Source: Micropruina sp. (GTDB lineage: Bacteria; Actinomycetota; Actinomycetes; Propionibacteriales; Propionibacteriaceae). Taken from it: 64,000 bases of DNA. A model generated the notes under the pieces. The model did not search any database. It was not told where the DNA came from and was given only the letters and a program-made list of their open reading frames with translations. Below are positions 15,771 to 23,751 of the stretch, in pieces. The stretch spans positions 744,001-808,000 of the forward strand of contig JADJTM010000002.1 of assembly GCA_016711205.1 (NCBI GenBank), written 5' to 3'. The number at the start of each line of letters is the position of its first letter. Positions within the stretch are counted from its first letter, which is position 1. The translations under genes and the position numbers were made by a program.

Positions 15771-17576
15771 TCACACAGTGGACGCTCGGCGGTCGGCGCG
15801 GGCGGTGAGCACGGTGAGCGGCACGTCGGTGTGGCGCCGGATGCAATGCGGAATGTCCAGCGCCAGCCAACGAGACGGGCCTGCCGGCAGGGTGGACAGC
15901 ACGATCTCGTCGAAGTCCTGGTCAGCCAGCATCGCGTCGATGGCGGCCACCGGGTCAGGATCGCCGATTGCGCCCTCGGCGGTGGCGCCGATGCCGCGGA
16001 GCTCGTTCAGGGTGTTGTCGAGCCGGGCCTGCGTCTCGATCTCAGCAGCTCGGTCGTTCTGATTCGCTTCGGGTGCCTGCGCAGCTTCTTCGGGGCGGGT
16101 GCTGCCGGTTCGATGACGACCCAGCAACTCCGAGTCGACGGGGAAGGCGCCACTGAGGGAGTTGAAGTCGTTGATCAGGTGACTGGGTGTAGCGGGAACC
16201 AGGATCCAGAACGCGGCCGGTCCTCGGCTCATCCGCTGTCGGATCGCCTCCAGCAGTTCAGGGCCGCCCAGGGTGTGGTTTGCCACCACGAGGTAACGCC
16301 GCTGTGAACGAGTCGGCGACGCCGCCGCGCGTCCGATGGCGTCAGGTCGTGGTCGCGCCACCACCAGGAAGGCGACCAAAGCACCGGCGACGCCGACCAG
16401 CATGACCCAGATCATGGGGACGGCGGTTTCTGCTCCCCCCGAGCTGGCCAGCGGCGCCGAGACGGCCATGGCCACGGCTTGGACGACTCCCAGTACGGCG
16501 GAGGCGGCGCCGGCCACCTGCGGCGCTTCACTCGCAGCCAACGCGCTTGCGTTACCGAAGATGAACGCCTGCACCGCCATCAGCACCAGGAATCCGGCAC
16601 ACGTGAGCAGCAACGGCGTGCCAAGGGCGAAGACCCCGACCGCCAAGGCGGCGACGGCGAAGCTGGACATAACGAGGCCGAACCCGATCAGGGTGCGTGG
16701 ACGGAAGCGTCCGACGATCCGGGCGTTCAGGATCGACAGCAGCACCTGGGCCAGCGCGGTGGCGGCGAAGAACAAGGCGAACGGCATCGGCTGCAGGCCC
16801 TTCTGCTCCTGCAGCACGTAGGAGGAGTTCGCGATGTAAGCCATCATCGTGAAGCCCGACAGCGCTGCCGTGAGGGTGTAGCCGACGAACACCCGGATCT
16901 TCACCACCTGACCGAGCCCCGAGGCGAACTGGCGCAGACCGCCGCTGTGCCGACGCTCCGGCGGCAGGGACTCCGGTACCCAGACGATGGCGGTGATCAT
17001 CATCACCAGCCCGAATCCGACCAGGATCCAGAACACGGTGCGCCACGTACCCCCGAAGGTGAGGACCGCACCGCCGGCCACCGGAGCGATCATCGGTGCA
17101 AGACCGCCCAGCGCCATCATGATCGACATCACCCGCGCCAAGACGTCACCGCGGGCAACGTCCACAATGACGGCCCGGGCGACCACTGCGGCGATACCGC
17201 CACCGAACCCCTGCAGCACCCGGAACCCGATCAGCCAACCGATCGACGGTGCCAGCGCGCAGCCGACCGCCCCCAAGGTGCACAGCAGGCCCCCGGCGAT
17301 CAGCGGCAGCCTGCGGCCGCGCTGGTCCGACAGCGGCCCGCCCAACAGCTGTCCCAGGGCCATGCCGAGAAAGAAGGTGGTCAGCGTCAAACCCACCAGC
17401 GACGCTGAGGTCGCCAAGTCACTGGTCACGTACGGAAAGGCCGGGGTGTACATGTCGGTGGCGAACGGCGGCACCGCACTCTGCAGGGCCAACGTCAGCA
17501 CCAACGACAGCGACACCGCTGAGGCAGCCTTCGACCCGGTGGCGCCGGATTTCACCATGCCGGCCCCGTTGCTCAC
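15771..17576 (-). CDS. Bcr/CflA-type drug efflux MFS fused to C-terminal USP-like domain
   Basis: 601 aa. Residues about 25-420 form a 12-helix MFS pump of the drug:H+ antiporter type (PPFATDMYTPAFPYVTSDL, GPLSDQRGRRLPLIAGG, RVLQGFGGG). A hydrophilic tail from about 424 to 601 starts RRYLVVANHTLGGPELLEAI. It includes AAFWILVPATPSHLI, GDPDPVAAIDAML, FDEIVLSTLPAGPSRWL and DVPLTVLTA, a universal-stress-protein-like alpha/beta fold seen as stand-alone proteins in Actinobacteria. The tail should lie in the cytosol. The start overlaps the marR stop by ATGA. Confidence 0.8.
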   Translation of the reverse strand: MSNGAGMVKSGATGSKAASAVSLSLVLTLALQSAVPPFATDMYTPAFPYVTSDLATSASLVGLTLTTFFLGMALGQLLGGPLSDQRGRRLPLIAGGLLCTLGAVGCALAPSIGWLIGFRVLQGFGGGIAAVVARAVIVDVARGDVLARVMSIMMALGGLAPMIAPVAGGAVLTFGGTWRTVFWILVGFGLVMMITAIVWVPESLPPERRHSGGLRQFASGLGQVVKIRVFVGYTLTAALSGFTMMAYIANSSYVLQEQKGLQPMPFALFFAATALAQVLLSILNARIVGRFRPRTLIGFGLVMSSFAVAALAVGVFALGTPLLLTCAGFLVLMAVQAFIFGNASALAASEAPQVAGAASAVLGVVQAVAMAVSAPLASSGGAETAVPMIWVMLVGVAGALVAFLVVARPRPDAIGRAAASPTRSQRRYLVVANHTLGGPELLEAIRQRMSRGPAAFWILVPATPSHLINDFNSLSGAFPVDSELLGRHRTGSTRPEEAAQAPEANQNDRAAEIETQARLDNTLNELRGIGATAEGAIGDPDPVAAIDAMLADQDFDEIVLSTLPAGPSRWLALDIPHCIRRHTDVPLTVLTARADRRASTV

Positions 17577-18001
17577 GCCGCTGCTCCGATGCCCGACTCG
17601 ACCAGTCGCCTGTGCAACCGCTGTAGCTCGGCGGTCACCGCACCCACGTCCTGCGGGCCCAACGCCTGCGCCACAGCCGCCCGAAAGACCGTCATGCCCG
17701 ACCGGAGTGTCTGCTCACCGGCGTGGGTCAAGCAGATCAGGAACGAGCGTCTGTTGGCCGGATTCGGCGTTCTTTCCGCGAGGCCGTCGCGTTCGAGCCG
17801 GTCAACCAGCTTGCTCGCCGCGCCCACCGTGATGCCGATGTCGTCGCTCAAGTCCTGGACCCGCGCCTGCCCCGCGCGCCGTTCCAGCAGGCGGAGAGCA
17901 TGAAGCCGACCCAGATCGATCTGACCGGAGCGAGACAACTCACGATCCACCGCACTCCACAGCGCAACCTCGTACCGCACCAGCGCTTCGAAGAAGTCCA
18001 T
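17573..18001 (-). CDS. MarR-family regulator of the efflux gene
   Basis: About 142 aa. The winged helix is at roughly residues 40-100 (ARVQDLSDDIGITVGAASKL, ERDGLAERTPNPANRRS). MarR proteins release DNA when they bind aromatic or drug-like ligands. It is coupled by a four-base overlap to the drug-efflux MFS gene, the classical emr/mar layout. ATG 18001 is preferred; GTG 18007 is in frame just upstream. Confidence 0.85.
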   Translation of the reverse strand: MDFFEALVRYEVALWSAVDRELSRSGQIDLGRLHALRLLERRAGQARVQDLSDDIGITVGAASKLVDRLERDGLAERTPNPANRRSFLICLTHAGEQTLRSGMTVFRAAVAQALGPQDVGAVTAELQRLHRRLVESGIGAAA

Positions 18002-18031
18002 GCCCACGGAACACAGGTTACCGTGAGGATT

Positions 18032-18043
18032 ATTCCCAGGAAT
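18032..18043. promoter_or_regulatory. Palindromic candidate MarR operator
   Basis: ATTCCCAGGAAT (ATTCC-CA-GGAAT) lies about 30 nt upstream of the marR start, next to an AATAAT-like -10 on the minus strand. Position and symmetry suit MarR autoregulation. The remaining sequence 18044-18231 holds only short open frames, with no gene that I can support. Confidence 0.45.
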
Positions 18044-18231
18044 GAACTTTGCCTATGCGGAACGGCGCAGGTCGACCACCGCGACCGGCTCGCTCTCCAG
18101 TGCCGTGGTCAGCATGTCGTGGGCCTCCGCCTCAGCCGAGCTGTGCCGCTGCCTGGCGCGCACGGAGCGCCGCCTTGATCCCTGCACGAAGAATGCCGAT
18201 CAGAATCTGTTCCATCAGGCCACCACCGATA

Positions 18232-19353
18232 TCAGAGCGACGATTTCGGGATCGTCCTTCTCGGGTGGACTTCGATCCGCGCCTTTCCCACTGCGAAGTA
18301 GAACGGCGAAGGCACGGGCGGCAGGTGTCCGGCACGGAGGGCGCGCACCGCCCTGGCGGGCCAAGGGCAGTGCTCGGTGGCCGTGACGAAGAACGCGTAG
18401 AGGACGTCGGGTTCGTCCGGGTCGTCACTCCACTGCAGGCTGGGACTGCACATGCCGCCGCGGTACCACCCGTCCCGATCATCGTCCGGGTCGACCACCA
18501 GGCTCGGCGAGGACCAGCCTCGGAGCGAGGTGGCATAGTCGGCCGAGTCGGCCAGCCACAGGCCCTGGGACGGGTAGTTCGGTTTGCCGAAGAGGTTGGA
18601 GTCTCTGGTCAGCGCGAGCAGGTAGCCCGACCCCGCCCGATCAGGAAGCGCCACGGAGTCGTAGTAGCCGGCGCTGGCGTCGCTGAAGACGGTGGGCTCG
18701 CTCCAGCCGGTCACTCCGTCGGCGCTGCGGGAGTAGAGGATGGTGTGGTTGCCGTCCTTGTCGTCGCCGGGCTGGGTGAGTGCGAGGTAGCGCAGGTGCC
18801 AGGATCCGTCCACGTGCTCGACCTTCGGCTCGAGCACGCCCTTGCCCGTCCCGAGCCCTGCGATCTCCAAGGGCTGCGGCCGGGCCACCCATCGCCCGTT
18901 CCGACGTTCGAGAAAGCCGATCCGGTACGGCGATGTCGTGGACAGTACGGTCTCGGCGCTCCGGCCGGCGTGGTAGATCCGCTCCACATCCACCCCGTCG
19001 ACCCGGCCGCGGACATGGCACACCGAGTGCAGACACCTGTTCCAGCTGCCTCGTGGCGGCTGGGGGATCAGACGTTGTGCACGCCACCGGCTGCCCGGCA
19101 CCAGTTCAAATTCCCAGCGGTCAGAGGCCAGTGTGTCGCCCTCCGGCAGTCTTGCGGTCAACAGGTTCGTCCGGAACGCGGCGCCCATCCCGCCGATGAA
19201 CATCGTCCACCGCCCGTCGACCCGGGCCACGCTGGGGTCGCTCATGCCGAGGATGTTGCGGATCGGCGCGTACCCGTCCCGCATGTCGAGGAGCTTCGTC
19301 ACCGCGCTGCACGAGAACCGCTGCCCGGAGCCGGTTTGATCGCGGGAGATCAC
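18232..19353 (-). CDS. GH43/GH32-like five-bladed beta-propeller protein
   Basis: 373 aa with no signal peptide. It shows repeated propeller-blade motifs: MSDPSVARVDGRWTMFIGGM, VLEPKVEHVDGSWHLRYLAL, YYDSVALPDRAGSGYLLAL, RGGMCSPSLQWSDDPDEPDV. The DPS and E-P-K-V elements are where clan GH-F/GH-J propellers carry their acids. A glycosidase acting on arabinosides, xylosides or similar is plausible, but the exact family cannot be assigned by eye. Its start overlaps the stop of the upstream PIN gene by 4 nt, which may be fortuitous. Confidence 0.55.
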   Translation of the reverse strand: MISRDQTGSGQRFSCSAVTKLLDMRDGYAPIRNILGMSDPSVARVDGRWTMFIGGMGAAFRTNLLTARLPEGDTLASDRWEFELVPGSRWRAQRLIPQPPRGSWNRCLHSVCHVRGRVDGVDVERIYHAGRSAETVLSTTSPYRIGFLERRNGRWVARPQPLEIAGLGTGKGVLEPKVEHVDGSWHLRYLALTQPGDDKDGNHTILYSRSADGVTGWSEPTVFSDASAGYYDSVALPDRAGSGYLLALTRDSNLFGKPNYPSQGLWLADSADYATSLRGWSSPSLVVDPDDDRDGWYRGGMCSPSLQWSDDPDEPDVLYAFFVTATEHCPWPARAVRALRAGHLPPVPSPFYFAVGKARIEVHPRRTIPKSSL

Positions 19354-19796
19354 GGTTCCGAGGGTAGCCCGTCGTCCCTTTGAGGCCGAGCCCCGAAGGG
19401 GTTGACGACGATGACCCCGTCGTAGTCCTGGCCGTCGCTCAGGTCTTCGGACAAGATCTCGGTACAGCCGATCGTGCGAGCTGCTTCGATGATGGCGCCG
19501 TCCCAGTAGGAGAGGTTGAAGCGATTCCGCGTGGCGAGAGCGGCCCGCACGATGCCGAGCGTCACGTCCTGGACGGAGAAGCGGGTGAACGCTTCGACCA
19601 GCGCGGAAGCCTGGTCGTGGCTGAGTCGGTCGGTGCGGGTCGCGCGCGTCGCCTGGACGTAGAACTCCTGCAACACCTGCACCGAGAGCGCGAGGTCGGT
19701 GCCGTCCAACAGGGCCCGCGCAACCTCGGCCTTCGGAGCCTCAGCCGGGTCTTTTGAGACCGCGTAGAGCAGGACGTTGGTGTCAACGAACCGCAC
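19350..19796 (-). CDS. PIN-domain toxin (VapC-like)
   Basis: 148 aa. PIN signatures: RFVDTNVLLYAVS at the N-terminus, E in VLQEFYVQATR, and LSYWDGAIIEAA followed by TEILSEDLSDGQ, a VapC pattern with the second and third acids. GTG 19796 lies within the antitoxin gene (14-nt overlap). Confidence 0.85.
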   Translation of the reverse strand: MRFVDTNVLLYAVSKDPAEAPKAEVARALLDGTDLALSVQVLQEFYVQATRATRTDRLSHDQASALVEAFTRFSVQDVTLGIVRAALATRNRFNLSYWDGAIIEAARTIGCTEILSEDLSDGQDYDGVIVVNPFGARPQRDDGLPSEP

Positions 19797-20022
19797 GCTC
19801 GTGCACCGCCTCGCGGTCGAGGTGGTTGCTCGCGCTGAAGGAGTGGATTTCCGCGATCACCCGGTTCTGGAGATCCGCCAGACGCCGGAACTCCGCGTCC
19901 GGCTCGGACAGCGAACGCAGGTAGTTCGCCACCAGCGCGCTCACCGACGTGCCGCTCTCCGCGGCCCGGATCCGGGCCTGCCGATACACATCAGCCGGTA
20001 CGGTGACAGTCACGTTCTTCAC
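19783..20022 (-). CDS. Ribbon-helix-helix-type antitoxin
   Basis: 79 aa. The N-terminal MKNVTVTVPADVYRQARIRA, then SGTSVSALVANYLRSL, is a ribbon-helix-helix/CopG-like DNA-binding segment; the tail should wrap the PIN toxin. The start is GTG 20022, with no ribosome site upstream and a TATA-like GATACT at -10 distance, so the message is probably leaderless. Confidence 0.8.
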   Translation of the reverse strand: MKNVTVTVPADVYRQARIRAAESGTSVSALVANYLRSLSEPDAEFRRLADLQNRVIAEIHSFSASNHLDREAVHERAVR

Positions 20023-20048
20023 AGAAACACAGTATCACAGAAACACAG
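20019..20048. promoter_or_regulatory. Direct repeats at the antitoxin start, candidate operator
   Basis: TCACAGAAACACAG occurs twice (20019-20032 and 20035-20048), 16 nt apart, covering the start codon and -10 region of the antitoxin gene. This is the usual place for autoregulation by a ribbon-helix-helix protein. Between here and the response regulator (20049-20324) I see no gene, only a small hairpin CTGAGAGCTTCTCAG (20269-20283). Confidence 0.5.
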
Positions 20049-20324
20049 CGAACCGTTTGACTTCGAGGGGCCAGGCGCGAGCGGGCTCGACCTTGATGCG
20101 GCGACGCTGGAGCAACTCAGCCGCGCGAACCAGGTGCCCTGGCGAACTCGAACGACTCCTGCAACTCGGCAACAAAAACGTTGTCGAGATGCAGCGAAGT
20201 TGTCGCAGCCGCCCGCTTGCTAGTTTGCCCGTTTCCGGGGTGGGCGTGACTGTGTGCAATCTTCGTTGCTGAGAGCTTCTCAGACGCGTGCCGTCCCGAT
20301 GGGTAGGCGGTCGTTTTGGCGTCC

Positions 20325-20975
20325 TCAGTGGTAGCCGAGTTCTGAGGCTCGGACGGCGAGTTTGACGCGGTTGCGGACTTGGAACTTGGCCATGAGTCCG
20401 TTGAGGTGGTACTTGACGGTGGATTCGGCCAGGTGGATGGCTTCGGCGATTTCGTTGTTGCTGCGGCCGTCCATGACGAGGCCGAGGAGCTGTTGTTCGG
20501 TGTCGTCGAGTTTGGGTCGGTCGCGGTAGGGGCTGGTGGCAATGAGTCGGCTGGCGGGCCCGGACAGCACGTTGAGGCCGGAGGCGGCGGCGCAGATGGC
20601 GCTGATCATGGACGGGGTGGGAAGGTCTTTGGCGAGGAAGCCCGTGGCGCCTGCGTCGATCATGGCGGCGGCGGACTGCTCGTCGGCCAACGATGTCAGC
20701 GCGAGGATGTGCAGGTCGGGGGCTGCCTGGTGTAGTTCGCGGGCGGTGGCTGGTCCGTCGGTGTCGGGCATGTTGATGTCGACGAGCGCGACTTGGGGTT
20801 GGTCTGTTGGCAGTGCCGCGATGGCGCGCTGACCGGTGGCGTAGGTCGCGATGCAGACGACTTGGTGGGACTTGTTCAGGATGCTGCTCAGGCTGGTTCG
20901 GACGTAGAGGTCGTCATCGATGATGATGACGCGGACCTTGCCTGCGGCAGGGGCACTGTGATGTGCAGTGTCCAT
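20325..20975 (-). CDS. NarL/LuxR-type response regulator
   Basis: 216 aa. The receiver domain spans about 15-130 (VRVIIIDDDLYVRTS, phospho-acceptor Asp in VALVDINMPDTDG, conserved Thr/Ser and Lys in LALTSLAD and FLAKDLPTP). The LuxR helix-turn-helix is at about 155-210 (EQQLLGLVMDGRSNNEIAEA, STVKYHLNGLMAKFQVRNRV). ATG 20975 follows AGGAGG. The start lies 88 nt inside the 3' end of the kinase gene. As the kinase is split by an IS, this regulator may now be unphosphorylated or respond to other donors. Confidence 0.9.
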   Translation of the reverse strand: MDTAHHSAPAAGKVRVIIIDDDLYVRTSLSSILNKSHQVVCIATYATGQRAIAALPTDQPQVALVDINMPDTDGPATARELHQAAPDLHILALTSLADEQSAAAMIDAGATGFLAKDLPTPSMISAICAAASGLNVLSGPASRLIATSPYRDRPKLDDTEQQLLGLVMDGRSNNEIAEAIHLAESTVKYHLNGLMAKFQVRNRVKLAVRASELGYH

Positions 20976-21438
20976 CGTGGGTCCTCCTGTCGCGTCTCGA
21001 TCGCACCAGAATAGAGGTCGAGGCGCTGCCGCATCCCGTCCAGTCCCATGTGCGTGCCGGTGGTGGTGTGGGACGGGTCGTGTTCGTTGATGATCAGGAA
21101 GTCGGCCTGGCCGGGGTCGACCTGGCCGAGGATGGCGCACGGCCGCCCGGGTTTGGCGTGCCGGTCAATGTTGGCGGCGGCCTCGGCGAACACGTCGTTG
21201 AGCGCGTGTTGGATCGGCTCGGGGATGATGGCGAGGTCGTCGCCTTCGAGTGTGACGGTGGTGGGGAATCCGTGTTTGGTCAGGCTGGCCTGGATTCCGG
21301 AGATGGTGCTTTGCAGGCTGCCGGTGGATGATTCCGCGAGCCGGGTTTGGGTGGGGTCGTTGAGTACGGTCATGACCCAGCGCAGTTCGTTGCCGATTTG
21401 GTGGATGTCGTCGATGACTGTGTCCAGTTCGGCCGGGT
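20888..21438 (-). pseudogene. Histidine kinase, 3' fragment (ATPase part) cut off by IS
   Basis: This codes for the second half of a NarL-group sensor kinase: AELDTVIDDIHQIGNELRWV, then the HATPase region (HALNDVFAEAAANIDRHAKP with the N-box Asn, THMGLDGMRQRLDLYSG as the G-box). The last residues (SASSSSMTTSTSEPA) run over the response-regulator start. The 5' half lies beyond the insertion element at 22770-23346. If the element and one copy of its GGT duplication are removed, the frame joins without a gap. Confidence 0.85.
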
Positions 21439-21477
21439 TGAACCGCCCCGGCGTGTCCGGAGGCTGGGTTTGGTGAC

Positions 21478-22371
21478 TCAGCCGGTTGGCGTGAGCTCGT
21501 TTCGTGCAGCGTAGTGAAGTTCCTCGGCTGCTGCTGGGGTGAAGTCGTCGATCGCCTCGTGAGGGCGCTCGTTGTTGAAGAAGTCGACCCAGTTCAGGGT
21601 CTCCAGTTCGACGTGTTCGACGCCGCGCCAGGGCCCTTCAGGGCGTATGAGTTCGGCTTTGTAGAGCCCGATCTGGGACTCGGCCAGGGCGTTATCGTAG
21701 GCATCGCCAACGGACCCGACGGAGGGGTCAACGCCTTCGTCGATGAGCCGTTGGGTGAAGGCAAAACTGACGTATTGGGACCCGGCATCGGTGTGGTGGA
21801 TCAGGCCGGACAGGTCGGAGATGCCGGCTTGACGTCGGGTCCAGATCGCGTGCTCGAGGGTGTCGAGCACGAGGTCTGTGGTCATCCTCGTCGCGGCCCG
21901 CCAGCCCACGATTCTGCGGCTGAAGACGTCGAAGACGAACGCCACGTACACGGTGCCGGACCATGTCGCGACGTAGGTGAAATCGGCGACCCATAGCTGG
22001 TCCGGCCGCGACGCCCAGAACTGTCGATCGACCAGATCCGAAGGCCGCTCGGCGGCCGGGTCACCGATGGTGGTGCGGACCTTCTTCAACCGCAGAGCGC
22101 CGACCCAGCCTTGCTCGCGGTAGATCCTCTCGATCGTGCACCTCGCCACGTCGTGGCCGCGGCCGCGCAGGTGGAGCCACATCTTCCGTGCGCCGAACCT
22201 TGCGGTCAGTTTCTGCCGCTTGCGTTCAGCCTCGATGAGGGCGATCAGTTCGGCGTCACGGACCTGCCGCCTGGTCGGCCGTCGGTCCAGCGCTTCGTAG
22301 AAGGTGGAGGGGGCGATCTGGATCCCGTGCTCTGTGAGCACGCGACAGATCGGCTCGACCCCGAACTCCAC
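21478..22371 (-). CDS. IS3-family transposase OrfB (DDE integrase core)
   Basis: 297 aa from its first Met. It has an HTH_21-type region (RFGARKMWLHLRGRGHDVAR) and the rve catalytic core: D in WVADFTYV, D in HHTDAGSQYVS, E in DNALAESQIGLYKAELI. In IS3 elements OrfB is expressed as an OrfAB fusion by -1 frameshifting. Here the open OrfB frame begins at the end of orfA in the FFAAELDRP region, consistent with that. It appears intact. Confidence 0.9.
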   Translation of the reverse strand: MEFGVEPICRVLTEHGIQIAPSTFYEALDRRPTRRQVRDAELIALIEAERKRQKLTARFGARKMWLHLRGRGHDVARCTIERIYREQGWVGALRLKKVRTTIGDPAAERPSDLVDRQFWASRPDQLWVADFTYVATWSGTVYVAFVFDVFSRRIVGWRAATRMTTDLVLDTLEHAIWTRRQAGISDLSGLIHHTDAGSQYVSFAFTQRLIDEGVDPSVGSVGDAYDNALAESQIGLYKAELIRPEGPWRGVEHVELETLNWVDFFNNERPHEAIDDFTPAAAEELHYAARNELTPTG

Positions 22372-22394
22372 CCGGTGGTCGGTGATGAAGTCGA

Positions 22395-22718
22395 TCAGTA
22401 CCTGTTGGGGCGGTCGAGCTCCGCCGCGAAGAAAGCCGAGGCCGCCTTCAAAATTTCGTTGGCTCGGCGAAGCTCGGCGTTCTCCTTCTTGAGCTTCTTG
22501 ATCTCAGCGATGTCGTCGGTCGTCTTGCCCTGGCGGGCACCACCGTCGATCTCTGCCTGCCGCAGCCACTTGCGCAGCTGCTCCGGGGACGTGATGCCGA
22601 GCTTGGCCGCGACGGACTTGATTGCCGCGGACTCCGAGGGGTGATCCCCACGGACCTCGATCACAAGCCGGACAGCGCGCTCACGCAGTTCGGTCGGGTA
22701 CTTGCTGGGTCGTGCCAT
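22395..22718 (-). CDS. IS3-family OrfA (HTH_Tnp_1)
   Basis: 107 aa. The helix-turn-helix (YPTELRERAVRLVIEVRGDH, VAAKLGITSPEQLRKWLRQ) is followed by a leucine-zipper helix (IAEIKKLKKENAELRRANEI). It binds the terminal repeats and regulates transposition. The ATG at 22718 lies just inside the right terminal repeat. Confidence 0.9.
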   Translation of the reverse strand: MARPSKYPTELRERAVRLVIEVRGDHPSESAAIKSVAAKLGITSPEQLRKWLRQAEIDGGARQGKTTDDIAEIKKLKKENAELRRANEILKAASAFFAAELDRPNRY

Positions 22719-22769
22719 GAGAGTGATCCTTCCAACGAACCAGCCCTCCGGACACGCCGGGGCGGTTCA

Positions 22770-23346
22770 GGTTGCCGCTGTCGCGTGCGAGGCGGGCGGT
22801 GAGGGAGAGCCTGGTGATGCTGCGGGCGATGGTGTCGTGCAGGTCGCGGGCCAGGGTCAGGCGTTGCTCGGCCAGCGCAGCCCGTTCGGATGCGGCGTGG
22901 TTGCGGCGCAGCGAGCTGAACAGATCGCCGATGACCCAGCAGGCGGCGAAGAGAACACCCCAGGTGAGCCCTGCGAACAGGAACAGTGCGCCGCGTTCGG
23001 GGTAGTCGTGATACTGCACAGCGGTGAGAATCACGAGGTAGACGACGCTGATCACAACGCGAAGTTGCTTGTTTCCGCGGATGCCGGTGCCGAGGATCGG
23101 AATCAGGGCCGAGTATTCGCCCATCGTCCCCCACTCACGTGGGATCAGGATGTAGAGCGCAAGGATGACAGCGAGCGCGGCAGATCCTGCTCTGGGCCAC
23201 TTTGCTGTGGTGGCGGCGGCCGTGCAGGCGGCGAGGTCGAGCAGGACGCTGATCATCTGACCGCCGTGCACGTCCAGGATGATCGCGAGGCTGGCCAGCA
23301 GTGTCGCGAGGACGACCTCGACCCAGTTGCTGTTGAGGAACCGCAC
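22770..23346 (-). pseudogene. Histidine kinase, 5' fragment (membrane sensor and phospho-acceptor helix)
   Basis: GTG 23346 follows AAGGGG. About 5-6 hydrophobic helices (VVLATLLASLAIILDV, AALAVILALYILIP, VVISVVYLVILTAV, LFLFAGLTWGVLF) precede the HisKA_3 phospho-acceptor helix QRLTLARDLHDTIARSITRL, His within DLHDT. The coding part ends at ARDSGN where the IS begins. The sensor has almost no extracytoplasmic loop, so it would sense a membrane or small-peptide signal. It is divergent from a small secreted peptide gene. Confidence 0.85.
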
Positions 23347-23514
23347 TGTTCACCCCTTTTGCACTGCGATGGTTGGCACGTTAGCCGGTTGGCCAGTCTT
23401 TTGGGGGGAGGGTTGCCCACCTGGACAGGTGGTGGTGCCGAGTTCACTATCCACCCGGTCAATTCTTGTATGAATCGCTTCCCCGGCGGCACAGGCTGCG
23501 CACAGCATTGCGGC

Positions 23515-23694
23515 ATGCACAGCTTTCGGGGACAGGGTTTCAAGGTGCAGCGTGCTTCGCGGTCGGTGTTGATCGTGGTTGCCTTCGCCACCGCCGGCGC
23601 ACTGATTGTCGCGCCAGTATCAAGTAGCCACTCGGGTAGCCAGGCCGTCGGCACCGGCGTATGTGACTACTTTCCGTTCTGGCCCGGCTGCTGA
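23515..23694 (+). CDS. Small secreted peptide, candidate signal for the adjacent two-component system
   Basis: 59 aa from ATG 23515 (an upstream ATG at 23470 is in frame). A basic N-terminus (HSFRGQGFKVQRASR) precedes a hydrophobic stretch (SVLIVVAFATAGALIVAPVS) and a short polar linker. The tail is CDYFPFWPGC, aromatic-rich and bounded by two cysteines, ending at the stop. That tail could form a disulfide or other ring. The gene is divergent from the histidine kinase and just upstream of the RHS genes. I know no named family; the signalling role is inference. No strong ribosome site is visible, so expression is unproven. Confidence 0.4.
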   Translation: MHSFRGQGFKVQRASRSVLIVVAFATAGALIVAPVSSSHSGSQAVGTGVCDYFPFWPGC

Positions 23695-23751
23695 CCAGCC
23701 TGTCTGAACGCACAACGCAACGCCTTCAACGGGACAACGGGGGATCTGGTC

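Larger units (their letters stand above)
21439..22769 (-). mobile_element. IS3-family insertion sequence with GGT target duplication
   Basis: 1331 bp bounded by imperfect terminal inverted repeats of about 29-30 bp. Both ends, read inward, start TGAACCGCCCCGGCGTGTCC, then GGAG and GGCTGG, with one inserted base at the right end. The 3-bp direct repeat GGT flanks it (21436-21438 and 22770-22772), the size expected for IS3. It carries orfA and orfB in the usual overlapping arrangement and interrupts the histidine kinase gene. Confidence 0.92.
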
